Source: Kangiella sp. TOML190 (GTDB lineage: Bacteria; Pseudomonadota; Gammaproteobacteria; Enterobacterales; Kangiellaceae). From it: a stretch of DNA of 64,000 nt. The stretch lies in contig NZ_BQYL01000001.1 of the NCBI RefSeq assembly GCF_023706045.1, forward strand, positions 1,713,501-1,777,500, read 5' to 3'. Below, piece after piece: positions 36,364 to 45,205 of the stretch. Made by a program: the position numbers and the translations under genes. Positions within the stretch are counted from its first letter, which is position 1. The number at the start of each line of letters is the position of its first letter. The notes under the pieces are model-generated. The model saw only the letters and a program-made list of their open reading frames with translations, was not told the DNA's origin and did no database searches.

Positions 36364-38328
36364 TTATCCCCCGGTTTCGGTCCTTAAGATATAATCAAAC
36401 ACCGTATCTTTTTTATTCAATTTTAGTGCGTAAATGGCGCGATAGGTCATCACTTTTTTAATGTAGTCTCGAGTTTCGGTGTAAGGGATTGACTCAATCC
36501 AAATTTCGGTCGGGAAGCGGCCAAACGCTTTCCACTTTTCGATCCGATGTTTGCCCGCGTTATAGGCGGCAGAGGCATAAATCGGGTTTTGATCCAGTTC
36601 TTGGTAGCGTAATTTCAAGTAATGGCTACCCATTTCGATATTGGTATCAGGATTGAATAAATCCTGTCGCCCTGAATATTTTACGCCTAATTTTTTCGAA
36701 TAGATTTTTGCCGTGGAAGGCAATACTTGCATTAGGCCATAAGCACCTGCGCCAGAAACGGCATAAGGCCCATAGGCACTTTCTTGGCGCGTCACGCCCA
36801 TTAGCCATTCGGGCTCTAAATCCACTTTTTTCGCCATCACAATGTAATCTTCTTTAAACGCCGTAGGGAAGCGAATATCCGTATCGTCCCACACTTTGGC
36901 CTTGGCGATGGTCAAGATCCCTTGATTATACCAGCCCCAATCATGGGCAATCTTCGCCGCAGCTTGGATTTCGACTGGTGAGCTTAGGCGTTTGATCAAA
37001 CTACGCCATTCGCGGTTGGCATCGCGAAAACGTCCCAAGGCAATCAACTCTTTAGCGCGCTCAATGTTCGACATGCCTTTAACATGACTCATGGTTTCGG
37101 CGGGGATTACCGAGGCCTTATGATTAAGTTGTAACGGTAATTTGAGTTTGGCCGCGGCTTTATAGCCATAGTAATCACGCTCGGCGGCTAGTTGTTTAAG
37201 GATAGTGTCGGCAGTAACCGAGTCGCCGGTGCGCTTAAGCGCTTCGGCATACCAGTAGCGCCATTGATTGCTATTTTGCAGTTCTTCGGGCAATAAATCG
37301 TGTTGCTCTTTGACCAAGTCCCAGTCTTCGGCTCGTAAAAAAGTTGCAAGTTTCCAATGGCTTAGCAGTTCATCATCAAGATAATGATTAATATGCCGCT
37401 TAGCCCAAGGCAAGGCTTTAGCGTTGTTTTCGGTAGCTAAGGCTAGAAATAAGGTTCGCTCGGCTTCTGCTTTTAGTGCCGATGGAAAGACCATATGGCG
37501 GTTTAATTTGCGCCAGACTTTATAAGCAGAGTCGCGATTTCCCCAGGCCAATTTTTTTATCGCAAAAACTGCGATGGCAGCTTCTTGTTCACGGTTTTTC
37601 TGTGGAAAGAAATTGTGCTTAGCGACCACGCCTGGGTTTTTACGCACTTTTGTCCATAAGTCAGCTAGATACTGATTTTTGCGCGGAATTTTCCCTTTAA
37701 GGTACTGAATGATCGAAACGGAACCCTCGCGAGCGGCTTTATTGAAACGCTCAAAGGCCAGCTGCTGGCTTGGGTTACCTGCTTGTTGCCATACTTTGAA
37801 TAAGGGATCGCAAGCGCTATTTTGCGATTTAGCAACGTTCCACAACTTTCGCGTCTCAGCAAAAATTTCTTGTCGATCAGCGCCTGTTTGCAATTGATGG
37901 CGCAGATACAAACACTTTAACTTCGCATTTTTACTGCTTGGGAACAGATCCCGATAATATTGACTGAACAACTCATAATGTTTGTTGTTAGCTAACGCAT
38001 TGATATAACGAGCTTTTAATCGCGGGCTCAACGGCGAATCGGGATGTAGGTTCAAAAATTGATCAATAGCTCTTTGATTGGCGGGCGATAAATTCTTGGA
38101 AAGGTAGTCAAACTCCAAATAAGATTTTAGCGGGTAGTGCGCCAGTTGTGATTCTAGTTGCCGATAGCTATTAAGGTCATTTTTTTTAAGCACCGCTTCG
38201 GCTTTTAAGAACAATTTTTGTTGCTGATTAAGGTTGCTTGAGGGGGTAGCCGTTAAGGCTGGGCTGCTGAAACAGCTTACTGCTAGGATTAGGCCTGTCC
38301 TAACCAATAGCTTTCTTGTATTCCACAT
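36364..38328 (-). CDS. slt: Soluble lytic murein transglycosylase
   Basis: 654 residues, the length of Slt70-type enzymes, with a signal peptide (to about 26). A long superhelical domain of short helices (about 30-450) forms the doughnut-like ring. The L domain and the C-terminal catalytic SLT domain follow, with E in TRQESAYGPYAVSGAGAYGL, then MQVLPSTA and SAAYNAGKHRIEKW. It cuts glycan strands of peptidoglycan in the periplasm to 1,6-anhydro products. The gene is transcribed alone. Confidence 0.93.
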   Translation of the reverse strand: MWNTRKLLVRTGLILAVSCFSSPALTATPSSNLNQQQKLFLKAEAVLKKNDLNSYRQLESQLAHYPLKSYLEFDYLSKNLSPANQRAIDQFLNLHPDSPLSPRLKARYINALANNKHYELFSQYYRDLFPSSKNAKLKCLYLRHQLQTGADRQEIFAETRKLWNVAKSQNSACDPLFKVWQQAGNPSQQLAFERFNKAAREGSVSIIQYLKGKIPRKNQYLADLWTKVRKNPGVVAKHNFFPQKNREQEAAIAVFAIKKLAWGNRDSAYKVWRKLNRHMVFPSALKAEAERTLFLALATENNAKALPWAKRHINHYLDDELLSHWKLATFLRAEDWDLVKEQHDLLPEELQNSNQWRYWYAEALKRTGDSVTADTILKQLAAERDYYGYKAAAKLKLPLQLNHKASVIPAETMSHVKGMSNIERAKELIALGRFRDANREWRSLIKRLSSPVEIQAAAKIAHDWGWYNQGILTIAKAKVWDDTDIRFPTAFKEDYIVMAKKVDLEPEWLMGVTRQESAYGPYAVSGAGAYGLMQVLPSTAKIYSKKLGVKYSGRQDLFNPDTNIEMGSHYLKLRYQELDQNPIYASAAYNAGKHRIEKWKAFGRFPTEIWIESIPYTETRDYIKKVMTYRAIYALKLNKKDTVFDYILRTETGG

Positions 38329-38670
38329 TACGAGATTCTTCCTTATTTATCCTTCAAAACGGGGTTGTTAGCGTCAGTATTCGAGTCGGTATTGTTAGCC
38401 AATTGGTGATTGTTTAATGATTTTTTGATAGATCCGCCCGATACATTAACTGTAAATAACTTTGTTCATTTATTAAAGAGAAATTTAAAAAGAATTAGTT
38501 ACAAAAGGTAAAATTTAGAATGTTTTTTTGTAATTTTTATTTGGAACTGATCCGACTTGGACCTCTCTAAAGCGGTGTTGATTATTTTTTACTTGAGTTT
38601 AGCAGGTAAGCTCATGATAATGTGGGCGCGAAAACAGTAAGCTAGACTTTTAATATTAGCAGGTAATGAA
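38329..38670. other. Intergenic region between slt and phhA
   Basis: 342 AT-rich bases with divergent genes on each side. It contains the phhA promoter candidate below and a TGTAAA-N6-TGTTCA sequence (38451-38468), which only half matches a TyrR/PhhR box (TGTAAA-N6-TTTACA). I see no ORF, repeat or structured RNA. Confidence 0.5.
38593..38621 (+). promoter_or_regulatory. Candidate phhA promoter
   Basis: TTGAGT (38593-38598), 17 bases, GATAAT (38616-38621). The predicted start near 38629 gives a leader of about 42 bases before the phhA ATG. Confidence 0.5.
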
Positions 38671-39474
38671 ATGGCGAAAGGTACTAAATATAAAGCACGT
38701 CCAATGGACGATAAAGGTTTTATACACTACACCGATACCGAACATGAAACTTGGCATACTCTGATCACGCGCCAAGAAAAATTGATTGTTGATCGTGCTT
38801 GCCCGCAGTACTTCGAAGGGTTAGAAAAGCTTAATTTACCTAAAGATCGGATCCCGCAGCTTGAAGAAGTCTCCAGCGTATTGCGCAAAGAAACTGGCTG
38901 GGAAGTGGCTTGGGTTCCGGCGCTGATTAACTTCGATAAGTTTTTTGCCCTGTTAGCCGATAAAAAATTCCCTTGCGCCACCTTTATTCGTACCCCTGAA
39001 GAAATGGACTATCTGCAAGAGCCGGACGTGTTCCATGAGATTTTTGGCCATTGCGCCATGTTGACCAATCCTTATTTTGCTGAATTTACTGAAATTTACG
39101 GTAAGTTGGGCTTTGCGGCTTCTAAACAAGACAGAGTCTTCTTAGCGCGTCTTTACTGGTTTACAGTGGAGTTTGGCTTGATGCAAAGCCCGCAAGGTAC
39201 TCGTATTTACGGTGGTGGAATCTTGTCGTCAATCGGTGAAACTCCGCACAGTTTGGACAATCCGGACGTGATCCGTAAGCCATTCGACCCCATTGATATC
39301 TTAAGAACGCCGTATCGTATCGATATTATGCAACCGCAGTATTTTGTGTTGGAAGATTTAAAGCAGCTCTACGAACTGGCGCACGCGGATGTGATGGCTA
39401 TGGTGGAAGAGGCCAAACGTTTGGGCTTGCATGAACCCTTGTATCCGCCTAAGGAAGAAAAGCTAGCCAGCTAA
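38671..39474 (+). CDS. phhA: Phenylalanine-4-hydroxylase
   Basis: 267 residues, a bacterial single-domain pterin-dependent hydroxylase. The iron ligands are H122 and H127 in DVFHEIFGHCAML and E167 in WFTVEFGL. There is no regulatory ACT domain, as usual in bacteria. It uses tetrahydrobiopterin or tetrahydromonapterin and O2 to turn phenylalanine into tyrosine, feeding the hppD operon downstream. PhhB, the pterin-carbinolamine dehydratase that often follows, is not next to it. The hppD operon starts 345 bases later, with promoters of its own. Confidence 0.97.
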   Translation: MAKGTKYKARPMDDKGFIHYTDTEHETWHTLITRQEKLIVDRACPQYFEGLEKLNLPKDRIPQLEEVSSVLRKETGWEVAWVPALINFDKFFALLADKKFPCATFIRTPEEMDYLQEPDVFHEIFGHCAMLTNPYFAEFTEIYGKLGFAASKQDRVFLARLYWFTVEFGLMQSPQGTRIYGGGILSSIGETPHSLDNPDVIRKPFDPIDILRTPYRIDIMQPQYFVLEDLKQLYELAHADVMAMVEEAKRLGLHEPLYPPKEEKLAS

Positions 39475-39538
39475 CTTATAGCGGTCAAAAACTGGCTTTT
39501 AAGATCTTGGTGAGAGGCGAGTTAAAGCTTGGCTTTTA

Positions 39539-39567
39539 TTGAGAAAAAAGGCCTTTTGTAGCATAAT
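39539..39567 (+). promoter_or_regulatory. Candidate distal hppD promoter P1
   Basis: TTGAGA (39539-39544), 17 bases, CATAAT (39562-39567). Each hexamer matches 5/6. Transcripts would carry a leader of about 245 bases including the GC-rich fold at 39656-39698. Confidence 0.5.
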
Positions 39568-39712
39568 ATGCGCAACTCTTTAGGTGACAAATCACTTTAA
39601 TTAATTAACTTTATGTTATTGATTTTTAATAAATATCATATTCCTACCTACCTCGTTGCCGTGCAGATCCGCGCGCAATGGAGCCCATTCGTCGGCAAAT
39701 AGCTCTCAAGGT

Positions 39713-39740
39713 TTGGCACAATTAAGTGCAAATCTATATT
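39713..39740 (+). promoter_or_regulatory. Candidate proximal hppD promoter P2
   Basis: TTGGCA (39713-39718), 16 bases, TATATT (39735-39740). Each matches 5/6. The leader would be about 73 bases. Confidence 0.5.
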
Positions 39741-39819
39741 CATGATTGATTAATTAAGGGCGTTTGAAAAATCTCAAAGGCCAAAAATTTAACCTCTAGA
39801 TAAGATTGAGGACAACATA

Positions 39820-40932
39820 ATGTCAGATTTACAAGCATCAGATTTACAAGCAAAAGTTACCAGCGCGCCAACGCCAACCGAGCCAGTGGCTAACCCTATG
39901 GGCACCGACGGCTTCGAGTTTGTTGAATATTCAGCGCCGGATGCCGAGGGTATCCAAAAATTACGCGACTTGTTTGAGTTACTAGGCTTTACTCGGGTTG
40001 CTAACCACAAAACCAAAAACGTGTCTTTGTACCGTCAAGGCGATATTAACTTTGTGATTAATGGTGAAACGGAAGGGTATTTCAACGAGTTTAGTCAATT
40101 ACACGGCCCTTGTGCTTGTGCCATGGCTTGGCGGGTAGAAGATGCGCAAAAAGCTTATGAGCACGCGATTGCCAATGGTGCAGAAGCTTTTGATAAGCCA
40201 GAGCATTCTTCGCATCCTGCAGTTTACGGAATTGGCGGCTCGGTTTTGTATTTCATCGATAAATGGGGCCCTGAAGGCAGCGTTTATGATGACGAATTCG
40301 ACTACATCGAAGGTGTTGATAGATTTCCTGTGGGCATGGGGTTGCAAACTCTCGATCACTTAACCCATAACGTAGTGCGTGGTGGTATGGATCGCTGGGC
40401 AGATTTTTACGAAAAGATCGCGAACTTCCGTGAAATTCGTTATTTCGATATTCAGGGTAAGCAAACGGCTTTATTCTCAAAAGCGATGACCGGTCCTTGC
40501 AACAAGTTGCGTATCCCGATCAACGAATCGGCGGATGAAAAATCGCAAATTGAAGAGTATTTGAAAGAATACAAAGGCGAGGGTATTCAACATATCGCGC
40601 TTTCCACCCCAGATATTTACGATACCATTGAACGTTTGCGCGCAGGCGGTATGGACTTTATGCCTACTCCAGGTGCTTATTACGACATGATCCCGCGCCG
40701 TATTCCAAAGCACCATGAAGACGTCGAAAAATTGCGTAAAAACCAGATTTTGATTGATGGCTCTTTGGATCACGAAGAAGGTATTTTATTGCAAATTTTC
40801 ACCAACACCGTAATTGGTCCCATTTTCTTTGAGATCATTCAACGTAAAGGTAACCAAGGTTTTGGTGAGGGTAACTTCAAGGCATTATTTGAGTCGATTG
40901 AGCAAGATCAAATTGACCGTGGTGTGATTTAA
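39820..40932 (+). CDS. hppD: 4-hydroxyphenylpyruvate dioxygenase
   Basis: 370 residues, two-domain vicinal-oxygen-chelate fold. The iron ligands are H180 (TLDHLTHNV), H258 (GIQHIAL) and E338 (FFEIIQRKG). PRRIPKHHEDVEKLRKNQILIDG near the active site is also typical. It converts 4-hydroxyphenylpyruvate to homogentisate with O2, decarboxylation and side-chain migration. It is the first gene of hppD-hmgA-fahA-maiA, all on one strand with gaps of 29-55 bases. GAGGA precedes the ATG. Confidence 0.97.
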   Translation: MSDLQASDLQAKVTSAPTPTEPVANPMGTDGFEFVEYSAPDAEGIQKLRDLFELLGFTRVANHKTKNVSLYRQGDINFVINGETEGYFNEFSQLHGPCACAMAWRVEDAQKAYEHAIANGAEAFDKPEHSSHPAVYGIGGSVLYFIDKWGPEGSVYDDEFDYIEGVDRFPVGMGLQTLDHLTHNVVRGGMDRWADFYEKIANFREIRYFDIQGKQTALFSKAMTGPCNKLRIPINESADEKSQIEEYLKEYKGEGIQHIALSTPDIYDTIERLRAGGMDFMPTPGAYYDMIPRRIPKHHEDVEKLRKNQILIDGSLDHEEGILLQIFTNTVIGPIFFEIIQRKGNQGFGEGNFKALFESIEQDQIDRGVI

Positions 40933-40961
40933 GCTGCTTAATTTCAGGTAAGGAGTAACCT

Positions 40962-42092
40962 ATGCGTAAGTGGATTTCATTTCCGCACAAAGAAGGCACC
41001 ATTTCGCGCCAAGCGCATGCCGATCTGCCTGAAGAGGGGATTTATGAGCGTGAAGCAGGCCGCAGTGGCTTTTTTGGGCCAACCGCGCATTTTCACCATA
41101 AGCGCGCGCCAACCGCTTGGGAAAAGTGGGAAGGGCCGTTAAGGCCGCGTGCTTTTGATTTGAATGATTTACAGAAAAACGCCAATTCACCTTGGATGGC
41201 GCAAGATTTATTGTTCAACGCCCACTGCAAATTCCGAATTTGGGATTGCAATGAAGCGATGCCTGAACTGGCGCGCAATGGCGATGGCGACGAATTGTTG
41301 TTTATCCATAAAGGTAAGGGCGATTTGTTCTGCGATTATGGGCATATGGAAATTCGTGATGGCGATTATGTGGTCATTCCGCGCGGTACCATGTGGCGCT
41401 TGGAGCCTAACGAGCCAATGACCATGCTGCTTATCGAGGCTACCAATGATAGTTATCAATTGCCAGATAAAGGTTTGGTGGGGCCGCAAGCCATTTTTGA
41501 TCCTGCGATGTTGGATGTGCCAGAAATAAACGAAAAGTTTAAGGCGCAACAAGACGAGACTCCTTGGACAGTGGAAATTAAGCGCCGTGGCCAGATCTCG
41601 AAAGTACACTTTAACTATTCGCCGCTGGATGCGATTGGTTGGCACGGTGATTTATCGGTGGTTCGGATCAATTGGCGCGATATTCGTCCGTTAATGTCAC
41701 ACCGTTATCATTTGCCACCGTCGGCGCACACCACTTTTGTTGCCAGTCGTTTTGTGATTTGTACTTTCGTGCCGCGTCCGATTGAGTCGGATCCAGGTGC
41801 CTTGAAAGTCCCTTTTTATCATAACAATGATGATTTTGATGAAGTGCTTTTTTACCATGCGGGTGATTTTTTCAGCCGTGATAATATCGACGCGGGCATG
41901 GTGACTTTCCATCCGTCAGGCTTTACCCATGGGCCGCATCCAAAAGCCTTTAAGGCTGGTTTGGAGTACGCCAAAAAAGAAACCGACGAAGTGGCGGTGA
42001 TGCTCGATACGCGTGATGCGTTAGAAGTTTCTGATGCCATGAGTGGGGTGGAAAATCCCGAATATGCTGATAGCTGGAAAGCGTCAGAATAA
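40962..42092 (+). CDS. hmgA: Homogentisate 1,2-dioxygenase, short form
   Basis: 376 residues, shorter than the roughly 430-residue Pseudomonas and human enzymes but like the compact form seen in Shewanella and relatives. The metal ligands align: His in PFYHNND, Glu in DEVLFYH, His in THGPHPKA. The N-terminal part (HHKRAPTAWEKWEGPLRPRAFD) fits this group. It opens the homogentisate ring to maleylacetoacetate. AAGGAG lies 7 bases before the ATG. It is the second gene of the operon. Confidence 0.93.
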   Translation: MRKWISFPHKEGTISRQAHADLPEEGIYEREAGRSGFFGPTAHFHHKRAPTAWEKWEGPLRPRAFDLNDLQKNANSPWMAQDLLFNAHCKFRIWDCNEAMPELARNGDGDELLFIHKGKGDLFCDYGHMEIRDGDYVVIPRGTMWRLEPNEPMTMLLIEATNDSYQLPDKGLVGPQAIFDPAMLDVPEINEKFKAQQDETPWTVEIKRRGQISKVHFNYSPLDAIGWHGDLSVVRINWRDIRPLMSHRYHLPPSAHTTFVASRFVICTFVPRPIESDPGALKVPFYHNNDDFDEVLFYHAGDFFSRDNIDAGMVTFHPSGFTHGPHPKAFKAGLEYAKKETDEVAVMLDTRDALEVSDAMSGVENPEYADSWKASE

Positions 42093-42147
42093 ACAAATCG
42101 GGGACAAGCCTTAGGTCTGCCCCCTTTAAGTAAAAATAGGAATTATA

Positions 42148-43131
42148 ATGAAATTAGCAACTCTAAAAGATGGTAGCCGTGATGGCCGTTTGGTGGTGGT
42201 GAGCCGCGATTTGACAAAAGCGGTGAAGCCGTACCATGTGAAAACTTTGCAGGCCGCTTTAGACGATTGGGATACTTTCAAGCCTGACTTGGAAGAGTTA
42301 TATGGTCGCTTGAATGCTGGCGAAGTTGAAGAGAGCTTTGATTTTGATCAAGCCGCTTGCGAATCTCCTTTACCAAGAGCTTACCAATGGGCCGATGGTT
42401 CAGCTTATGTGAACCACGTTGAGTTAGTGCGAAAAGCGCGTAATGCGGAGATGCCAGAGAGTTTTTGGCACGATCCGTTAATGTATCAAGGCGGCAGTGA
42501 TGCTTTTATTGGGCCGCGTGACAATATTCAAATGGCTTCCGAGGAATACGGTATTGATATGGAAGCGGAAGTGGCGGTGATCACAGGCGACGTACCTATG
42601 GGTGCGACTCCGGAGATGGCGGAGAAAGAAATTCGCTTGTTGATGACGGTGAATGATGTTTCTTTGCGTAATTTGATACCTGGTGAATTAGCCAAAGGTT
42701 TTGGTTTCTTCCAATCAAAGCCTTCTTCTGCTTTCTCGCCAGTGGCCGTAACGCCGGATGAGTTAGGTGATAAATGGGACGGTAAACGAGTTTACTTGCC
42801 ATTAGTTACTTACCTTAATGACGATTTGTTGGGTAACCCTGACTGTGGTGTGGACATGGTGTTTGATTTTCCAACACTCGTGGCTCATGCGGCCAAAACT
42901 CGTCCATTAAGAGCGGGCGCTATTGTTGGTTCAGGTACTATTTCTAATAAAGACGAGTCGACTGGCTCTTCTTGCTTAGCCGAAGTGCGGATGTTGGAGA
43001 TCATTGCAGACGGCGCGCCGACAACCCCATTTATGCGTTTTGGTGACTCAGTCAGTATCGAAATGCTTGATGATAGTGGCAATTCGATTTTCGGTAAAAT
43101 TCACCAAACCGTCGAAAAATACGACCTGTAA
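42148..43131 (+). CDS. fahA: Fumarylacetoacetase (FAH family)
   Basis: 327 residues. The FAH core has metal-binding EVAVITGDVPMGATPEMAE and NDVSLRNLIPGELAKGFGFF, then SKPSSAFSPVAVTPDELG and GSGTISNKDESTGSSCLAE near the C-terminus. It hydrolyses fumarylacetoacetate to fumarate and acetoacetate, the last step of tyrosine degradation. The short form lacks the long N-terminal domain of the human enzyme, as in several gammaproteobacteria. It lies between hmgA and maiA in the operon. Confidence 0.92.
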   Translation: MKLATLKDGSRDGRLVVVSRDLTKAVKPYHVKTLQAALDDWDTFKPDLEELYGRLNAGEVEESFDFDQAACESPLPRAYQWADGSAYVNHVELVRKARNAEMPESFWHDPLMYQGGSDAFIGPRDNIQMASEEYGIDMEAEVAVITGDVPMGATPEMAEKEIRLLMTVNDVSLRNLIPGELAKGFGFFQSKPSSAFSPVAVTPDELGDKWDGKRVYLPLVTYLNDDLLGNPDCGVDMVFDFPTLVAHAAKTRPLRAGAIVGSGTISNKDESTGSSCLAEVRMLEIIADGAPTTPFMRFGDSVSIEMLDDSGNSIFGKIHQTVEKYDL

Positions 43132-43160
43132 ATAGATTCCAACAAAGGTATTCAAGTTAG

Positions 43161-43820
43161 ATGCTAAAACTTTATAGTTACTGGCGATCCACCGCAGCTT
43201 ATCGGGTGCGAATTGCTCTAAATTTAAAGCGCTTATCCTACCAAACCATTCCAGTGCATCTGGTTAAAGATGGTGGCGAGCAGCATAAACTTGAATACCG
43301 AGCAAAAAATCCGCAAGGGCTAGTGCCCTTGTTGGAGCATAATGGTCAATTCTTAAGCCAGTCGATGGCGATTTGTGAGTATTTGGATGAGACCTTTGAG
43401 GGGCCTGATTTACTGCCTGCTGAACCTTTTGTCAAAGCGCAAGTCAGAAGTGTGTGCCAAGCAATAGGTTGCGACATTCACCCCGTGAATAATTTGCGTA
43501 TTTTGAAGTATTTGCAAGGCGAACTGAGTGTTTCTGATGAAGCTAAAGGCGCTTGGTATCATCACTGGATTCAGCAAGGATTCAGCGCACTGGAGCAACA
43601 ATTAAGCCAGTTCAACGCCACCGATGGCGAGGTTGCTAGTTTTGCCTTTGGTCAAGAGCCAACATTGGCGGATGCATTTATCGTGGCGCAAATGTACAAT
43701 GCGCGCAGATTTGACGTGGATTTAACGCCTTATCCGCGCTTGGTTGCCATTGAGCAACACTGTTTAACATTAGATGCGTTCAAAGACGCACAACCCGAAT
43801 CACAACCGGATGCCGTATAA
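43161..43820 (+). CDS. maiA: Maleylacetoacetate isomerase (zeta-class GST)
   Basis: 219 residues. The N-terminal thioredoxin-like domain has the zeta-class glutathione motif YSYWRSTAAYRVRIALNLK (residues 4-22). The C-terminal helical domain contains DIHPVNNLRILKYLQ and LADAFIVAQMYNARRF. It isomerises maleylacetoacetate to fumarylacetoacetate with glutathione, between HmgA and FahA. It is the last gene of the operon. Confidence 0.95.
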   Translation: MLKLYSYWRSTAAYRVRIALNLKRLSYQTIPVHLVKDGGEQHKLEYRAKNPQGLVPLLEHNGQFLSQSMAICEYLDETFEGPDLLPAEPFVKAQVRSVCQAIGCDIHPVNNLRILKYLQGELSVSDEAKGAWYHHWIQQGFSALEQQLSQFNATDGEVASFAFGQEPTLADAFIVAQMYNARRFDVDLTPYPRLVAIEQHCLTLDAFKDAQPESQPDAV

Positions 43821-43842
43821 CAGCATCTTTAAGAGACTGATA

Positions 43843-45159
43843 ATGAAAACCAGATTATTTATAAAAACATTGATCGCTAGCGCAGTGACTTTTGGCCTGG
43901 GTTTTGCCATGGCTGCCCCTTATGAAATTATCGATTTAGGCAAAGTAGAAGGTGGAACTAATAGTTTTGCTTATGGCATCAATAACGCTGGTGAAGTCGT
44001 TGGTTATGGTAATGGTCCGTTAAGCGAAGATGAAAACGGAAACTTGGTTAGAGAGTTTAATAGCCATGCGCTGTTTTTTTTAGACTCTGGCGTATTGGAT
44101 TTGCTAGCACTTGAAGGCGGTATTGCTAGTGTTGCTCTGTCAATAAATGACGGTGGCGTTATTGTTGGTTATTCCGATGAAGTGAGAACAGAAACCACTG
44201 ATGAAGGTAATGAAATCGAAATTCGTGAAAATTTTGCCACCATTTTTAATGGTAGTGGTATCACAAAAATCCCAGGGTTAGATGAATTAACGGGTGCGAA
44301 AGCTTTCGATATTAATAACAGTGGGATTGTTGTTGGTAACGCCTTTGTTGATTTAGATGATGATGATACTACGCCTAATGTTAATAGGGGGTTTGTAGTT
44401 AACAGTAGCAACGGTGAAGGCTTAGTCGTACTTCCTTCTTTAAGGGAGGATCCTGATGGCGGTCAGACTCATCCTTTAAGTATAAATGATAATGGTGATA
44501 TTGTCGGTTGGACTCAATATGATGAAGACAGTGATTCGGCAGGCATTCGCGGCTTTTTAACTAATGTTAGTGATCCCGCGCAATTAGAAGAGCTACCAAA
44601 TATTGGTACCTTGGTTACCATTGCGTCTGATATTAACAATAATGGAGTTATTGTAGGCTACGCCCGTAGAAGATCCAACTCTACCAGAACCGTTGCCTTC
44701 AAATATGATCCCGCAACAGATAATGAGTTAAAGCAACTACCTTACTTTGACTCGGACTACGACAATGCGACGGCAAATGCTATAAATGATAATGAGCAGA
44801 TAGTGGGACAAGCGTTGGTATCAGTTCCTACAGCGGGTCTAAATACCGGCTTTTTGTACGAAGATGGTCAGTTAAAAGATCTAAATGATCTTATTCCATG
44901 TGATTCAGGTTGGCGTATCGATAGTGCAACCAACATAAACAATAATGGCGAAATCATTGGTTATGGGTTACGTGAAGATGTGATTGATGGTGAAACCATG
45001 TTTGAAGTTAGAGCATTTAAACTAGAACCTACTGGTGATGCTGTAGAAGTATGCGAGACGCCTGACGAAGACGATAGCGATGGTGGCGGTAGCTTTAGTT
45101 GGTTTGGACTTTCGTTATTAGCATTGTTTGGGTTACGAAGAAAAAGAAATCAGCAATAA
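43843..45159 (+). CDS. Secreted HAF-repeat protein with GlyGly-CTERM tail
   Basis: 438 residues from ATG 43843, giving a signal peptide ending FAMAA. The body is a series of short repeats of the type INNxGxIVGY: INNAGEVVGYG, INDGGVIVGYS, INNSGIVVGNA, INDNGDIVGWT, INNNGVIVGYA, INDNEQIVGQA and INNNGEIIGYG. This is the HAF extracellular repeat. Residues 414-438 form a GlyGly-CTERM sorting signal: GGGS, a hydrophobic helix WFGLSLLALFGL, and an RRKR stop. The tail is the recognition signal for rhombosortase, encoded at 19292-19924. After processing the protein is probably surface-exposed or released by type II secretion. Function is unknown. Confidence 0.85.
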   Translation: MKTRLFIKTLIASAVTFGLGFAMAAPYEIIDLGKVEGGTNSFAYGINNAGEVVGYGNGPLSEDENGNLVREFNSHALFFLDSGVLDLLALEGGIASVALSINDGGVIVGYSDEVRTETTDEGNEIEIRENFATIFNGSGITKIPGLDELTGAKAFDINNSGIVVGNAFVDLDDDDTTPNVNRGFVVNSSNGEGLVVLPSLREDPDGGQTHPLSINDNGDIVGWTQYDEDSDSAGIRGFLTNVSDPAQLEELPNIGTLVTIASDINNNGVIVGYARRRSNSTRTVAFKYDPATDNELKQLPYFDSDYDNATANAINDNEQIVGQALVSVPTAGLNTGFLYEDGQLKDLNDLIPCDSGWRIDSATNINNNGEIIGYGLREDVIDGETMFEVRAFKLEPTGDAVEVCETPDEDDSDGGGSFSWFGLSLLALFGLRRKRNQQ

Positions 45160-45160
45160 T

Positions 45161-45188
45161 AAAAAAAGCGGTTTAAGCCGCTTTTTTT
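45161..45188. terminator. Bidirectional terminator between HAF-repeat gene and ETF-QO
   Basis: AAAAAAAGCGG, a 6-base loop, CCGCTTTTTTT. A runs on one side and T runs on the other let it work for both convergent genes. Confidence 0.85.
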
Positions 45189-45205
45189 ATATCCGAGTTT
45201 AAAAG

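Larger units (their letters stand above)
39475..39819. other. Intergenic region and leader before hppD
   Basis: 345 bases with two promoter candidates (39539-39567 and 39713-39740). Between them lies a GC-rich patch (39656-39698) that can fold: outer TTGCCG/CGGCAA, inner AATGG/CCATT. No ORF is evident. Confidence 0.5.

Noticed and set aside
38451..38468. TyrR/PhhR box upstream of phhA
   Set aside because: Only the left half TGTAAA fits; the right half TGTTCA does not match TTTACA.
39713..39731. Sigma54-like TGGCAC...TGCA site before hppD
   Set aside because: The GG-to-GC distance is one base too long for a -24/-12 promoter; the sequence fits a sigma70 promoter better.
40962..42092. Truncated hmgA
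   Set aside because: It is shorter than the Pseudomonas enzyme, but all metal ligands are present and a compact form of similar size is known in related bacteria.
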